From: Aedes albopictus
Lineage: Eukaryota > Arthropoda > Insecta > Diptera > Culicidae
DNA: 64,000 bases
Direction: 5' to 3'
NCBI RefSeq assembly: GCF_035046485.1
Contig: NC_085136.1
Coordinates: forward strand, 325,590,175 to 325,654,174
Shown here: positions 61,980 to 64,000 of the stretch, one piece after another
Numbering within the stretch: position 1 is the first letter of the stretch
Layout of the letters: each line of letters starts with the position of its first letter
Translations under genes and position numbers: made by a program
Notes under the pieces: model-generated
What the model was told of the DNA's origin: nothing
Databases searched by the model: none
What the model saw: the letters and a program-made list of their open reading frames with translations, nothing else

Positions 61980-63233
61980 AGAAGCGCCAGTAGGAAGAAC
62001 GAGATCGCGAAGCGATGGAAGAGCTGTACCGCGATAAGGACACACGAAAGTTCTACGAGAAGCTGAACCGCTCGCGCAGAGGCTTTGTGCCACAAGCCGA
62101 CATGTGCCGAGATAATCACGGGAATATTCTCACGAGCGAGCGTGAGGTGGTCGAGAGGTGGCGGCAGCATTACGATGAGCATGAGCGACGTTGCAAGTAC
62201 GGAAGGTGGCGCGGTAACAGATCTAGGAGTATGTGCACAGGACGAAAGACTTCCGGCCCCTGACCTTCAAGAGATTGAGGAGGAGGTTGGCCGGTTGAAA
62301 AACAATAAAGCCGCTGGTGCAGATCAACTACAAAGCAAGCTTCTAAAATACGGTGGAGAAGCACTGGTGAGAGCACTACACTAGGTCATTACCAAGATTT
62401 GGGAGGAGTAAGTATTACCGGAGGAACGGATGGAAGGTATCGTGTGTCCCATCTACAAAAAGGGCGACAAGTTGGATTGCAGGAACTACTGCACGATCAC
62501 ACTACTGAGCGCTGCCTATAAGATACTCTCTCAAATTTTATGCCGCCGTCTATCACCGATTGCAAGAGAGTTCGTGGGGCAACATCAGGCTGGATTTATG
62601 GGTGAACGCGTTACAACGGACCAGATGTTCGCCATCCGCCAGGTGTTGCAAAAATGCCGCGAGTACAACGTGCCCACACATCACTTGTTCACATTAGCGG
62701 AGCCAGCTTTTTCTTTTTTCTTACTCACTATCCTAAACATGCAGGAAAAAGAGCGAGATGAAAGAGGAGGCAAGTTTGCCCCCTCTTCCATCTGTTTCTT
62801 TCTCGTGTATGTTTAGGAGAGAGAGTAAGAAAAAAGAAAATGCTGGCTCCGCTAATGCTTGTTCATCGATTTCAAATCGGCGTATGATACAATCGATAGA
62901 GAACAGCTATGGCAGATTATGTACGAATACGGATTCCCGGATAAACTGATACGATTGATCAAGGCGACGATGGATCGAGTGATGTGCGTAGTTCGAGTAT
63001 CAGGGACACTCTCGAGTCCCTTCGAATCTTGCAGAGGGTTACGGCAAGGTGATGGACTTTCGTGCTTGGTGTTCAACATTGGGTTAGAGGGTGTAATAAG
63101 GAGAGCGGGGATAAACACGAGTGGGACGATTTTCACGAAGTCCGTTCAGCTGCTTGGTTTCGCTGATGATATTGATATTATAGCTTGTAAATTTGAGATG
63201 ATGGCGGAAACGTACATCCGACTAAAAGAGTGA
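61980..63233 (+). pseudogene. RTE reverse transcriptase, split by MITE
   Basis: RT blocks in order: LKNNKAAGADQLQSKLLKYG, EGIVCPIYKKGDKLDCRNY, QHQAGFMGERVTTDQMF, then HHLF, the MITE, and IDFKSAYDTIDREQLW; next GLRQGDGLSCLVFNIGLEGV and the active site LGFADDIDII. Stops at 62383 and 62411 and several frame changes make it inactive. Removing the MITE and one CTTGTTCA copy restores the local frame at HLFIDF. Confidence 0.8.
62692..62857. mobile_element. 166-bp MITE with 8-bp TSD in RTE RT
   Basis: Flanked by CTTGTTCA (62684-62691, 62858-62865). Perfect ends CATTAGCGGAGCCAGC; the whole element is nearly palindromic (TTTCTTTTTTCTTACTC and inverse). Same family as 47862-47987. Confidence 0.9.
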
Positions 63234-63334
63234 AGCCAGGCGAATCGGATTAGTCATTAATGTGTCGAGGCGGTTGAAGAATTCGTGTACATACTTGTGC
63301 TCACTGGTGACCGCCGACAACGACACCAGTAGAG

Positions 63335-64000
63335 TAAGGTGGGGCAAAAGTTCGACCCTAGTAGAAATTTCAATCTTTTTCAAAAAATCGAAGCAGATAA
63401 AAACATATGAATACCGTGTGGTGATTCCATTCATGGGCTAAAATTTTGCTGAACAAAGTTACGCCAAATGTCTTTTCAGTATTGAGTTACAACACTTTTA
63501 AAATTTGTATGTGTGTGTCTTATTCGAACTCTTGCCCCACCACTGGGGCAAAAGTTCGAATCAAGTGTTTGTGGGATTTTGCTAACCGTAGCACACTATT
63601 TTGACACTTTGGTTATACGAATACCTGAAACTAATTAATATTTGATGTTAGAACTGGAATACACTTTAAAGTTCGATCCGGATTTTACCCAAATCAGGGT
63701 TAAATTTAAAACACCAAAAATTAGCAGTTTTCTGCCAAATTCAGTTAAAACAACATTTTTTTTCAACTTTGATCGACTTTTTTCACTAATTCCATCATTA
63801 TTAGAGATAACATGTACATTTTGCAGAATTTTAGGTTTTTACCTTAAGTTGCTACATGACTCGAACTTTTGCCCCACAATTCGAACTTTTGCCCCACTAT
63901 GTGTAAAATGCGATTTCCAAATCTTTTTTGCTAAACTTTATACATGCTAAAGCATCTTCAAAATATACCTAGTTACGCCCCAAAATAAAATATCGAACTC
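63335..64000. repeat. Repeats of GGGGCAAAAGTTCGAA in both orientations
   Basis: The motif occurs at 63343-63358, 63545-63560 (forward) and, inverted, at 63524-63540, 63861-63876 and 63880-63895, within AT-rich sequence; probably ends of a MITE cut by the window edge. Confidence 0.6.

Larger units (their letters stand above)
60480..63330 (+). mobile_element. RTE-type non-LTR retrotransposon, degraded
   Basis: 5' region 60480-60859, then one polyprotein in pieces: endonuclease from ATG 60860, linker, RT to about 63233, and a short broken tail. The 3' end is lost and the sequence passes into unrelated repeats at about 63335. Same family as the fragment at 30700-30860. Confidence 0.8.

Overview
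The window looks like nuclear DNA of a culicine mosquito, most likely Aedes. The genes have GT-AG introns and insect-type proteins. Two introns are bloated to 14 and 25 kb by transposable elements, and there is a Feilai-like tRNA-derived SINE together with copia, BEL/Pao, RTE, R1 and jockey relics and many MITEs. Species cannot be fixed from sequence alone.

Only three conserved genes are confidently supported. (1) A ZAD-C2H2 zinc-finger protein on the minus strand (positions 28854 down to 1, 3' end outside the window). Its two ZAD exons at 28.4-28.9 kb are separated from its zinc-finger and SUMO-motif-rich exons at 0-3.2 kb by a 25.2-kb intron; all junctions are phase 0. (2) UBLCP1, the ubiquitin-like-domain CTD phosphatase, on the minus strand (44711 to 29616), with its Ubl exon split from the phosphatase exon by a 14.1-kb intron. 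(3) FANCL, the Fanconi anaemia RING E3 ligase, on the plus strand (45000-46474), divergent from UBLCP1 across a shared intergenic region of about 290 bp.

The ZAD-gene intron holds a layered nest. An old tandem duplication of about 0.49 kb received a copia element (5030-9619, identical LTRs, one nonsense codon) in one unit and a BEL/Pao element (9919-21291, 306-bp LTRs differing at two sites) in the other. The BEL in turn carries a TRIM-like non-autonomous LTR element (10483-11369), itself hit by a small retroposon, and a second copia (15130-19542, identical LTRs). Target duplications and boundaries could be read for each. Further on lie MITEs, fold-backs and a 2.5-kb degenerate 24-bp repeat field.

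The UBLCP1 intron is a MITE graveyard. Its most interesting content is three elements with CCCG(C/A)ATA termini, each enclosing a different intron-bearing, open-frame, gene-like fragment. They look like Pack-type transposons that captured host gene pieces. A hAT-like element at 53.4-54.5 kb may be a fourth example.

The right third (46.5-64 kb) has no conserved host gene that I recognise. It contains an R2/NeSL-like RT relic, a possible non-coding first exon, a tandem array with a period of about 143 bp interrupted by a 6.8-kb nested transposon block, an R1-clade relic, a mostly readable but broken RTE-type retrotransposon with a 166-bp MITE in its RT, and a terminal stretch with a short motif scattered in both orientations.
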